DNA of 39,798 bases from Halobacteriales archaeon QS_8_69_26 (GTDB taxonomy: Archaea > Halobacteriota > Halobacteria > Halobacteriales > SW-7-71-33). Within the stretch, counting starts at the first letter, position 1, and each line of letters starts with the position of its first letter. Below, one piece after another: positions 39,702-39,798 of the stretch. A program made the position numbers and the translations under genes. The stretch covers positions 24,523 to 64,320 of the forward strand of contig PXRX01000026.1 of NCBI GenBank assembly GCA_003023195.1. Direction: 5' to 3'. The notes beneath the pieces are model-generated. The model saw only the letters and a program-made list of their open reading frames with translations. It was not told the origin of the DNA and ran no database searches.

Positions 39702-39798
39702 TCAGCTTTGCACGTTAGCGTCGGCTGTTGAGTGAACGAAGAGGTGGTCGATCTCGGTCATGAGGTCGTCGACGCCACGGTCATCGTTGTCTCGAACC
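39702..39798 (-). CDS. 3' end of an unidentified minus-strand ORF (partial)
   Basis: On the minus strand, from the window edge, a frame reads VRDNDDRGVDDLMTEIDHLF followed by VHSTADANVQS and stops at TGA (39702-39704). Only the last 31 residues are visible. The acidic, amphipathic character is protein-like. Its more A/T-rich composition matches the adjacent segment, suggesting acquired DNA. I cannot name it. Confidence 0.4.
   Translation of the reverse strand, partial: VRDNDDRGVDDLMTEIDHLFVHSTADANVQS

Noticed and set aside
39481..39735. 84-codon plus-strand ORF at the right edge
   Set aside because: No family resemblance or promoter, and it overlaps the protein-like minus-strand C-terminus at 39702-39798; left unassigned.

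Overview
The window is a chromosomal segment of a haloarchaeon (class Halobacteria). The evidence is a high-G+C sequence with strong G/C at third codon positions, very acidic proteins, TATA boxes about 25-30 bp upstream of leaderless or near-leaderless start codons, Tat-type lipoproteins, an archaeal ribosomal protein L10e, a Tfx regulator, an F420-linked oxidoreductase and a menaquinone pathway. I cannot name the genus from the sequence alone.

Layout. 1-2.8 kb: tRNA-Glu, a fumarylacetoacetate-hydrolase family enzyme, and a long ORF in which an unknown N-terminal region runs into an alpha/beta hydrolase. 3.2-7.0 kb: HflX GTPase with a repeat-bearing N-terminal extension, an unknown protein, a small Tat lipoprotein, an amphi-Trp protein and a small winged-helix regulator. 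7.1-8.8 kb: an overlapping arsR-arsM-membrane protein operon. 9.0-15.1 kb: ribosomal protein L10e, a large winged-helix/ATPase/TPR protein, a universal stress protein and an ABC exporter pair. 15.3-20.0 kb: NAD-dependent DNA ligase, an acyl-CoA synthetase and a probable F420H2:NADP oxidoreductase. 20.5-30.1 kb: menaquinone genes menF-menD (minus strand), menB (plus) and menC-menE (plus), interrupted by a secreted 5'-nucleotidase lipoprotein. 30.2-31.4 kb: an overlapping nucleotidyltransferase/HEPN pair resembling a toxin-antitoxin module. 31.6-36.3 kb: a threonine-aldolase family enzyme, a 42-aa membrane microprotein, and a 1068-aa pentapeptide-repeat beta-helix protein ending in a potassium-channel pore. 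36.5-39.4 kb: TRAM protein, Tfx regulator, a frameshifted membrane protein, an unusual SDR and a second frameshifted small gene. The last 350 bases have lower G+C and end in the 3' end of an unidentified minus-strand ORF.

Three themes cross the window. First, the same 20-bp operator-like dyad TTACAGTAA-NN-TTACTGTAA occurs three times (6614, 25151, 39431). Second, short tandem repeats are frequent, and their periods separate by location: those inside genes have periods divisible by three (24, 24, 30, 33, 36), while those between genes do not (17, 22, 26, 29, 35, 38, 50). Third, a G+C-rich dispersed element recurs at about 20.3, 27.1 and 31.4 kb.

Functionally, menF, menD, menC, menE and menB cover chorismate to dihydroxynaphthoyl-CoA, so most of menaquinone synthesis is encoded here; prenylation (menA) and methylation genes lie elsewhere. 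No CRISPR array, intact insertion sequence or rRNA was seen.
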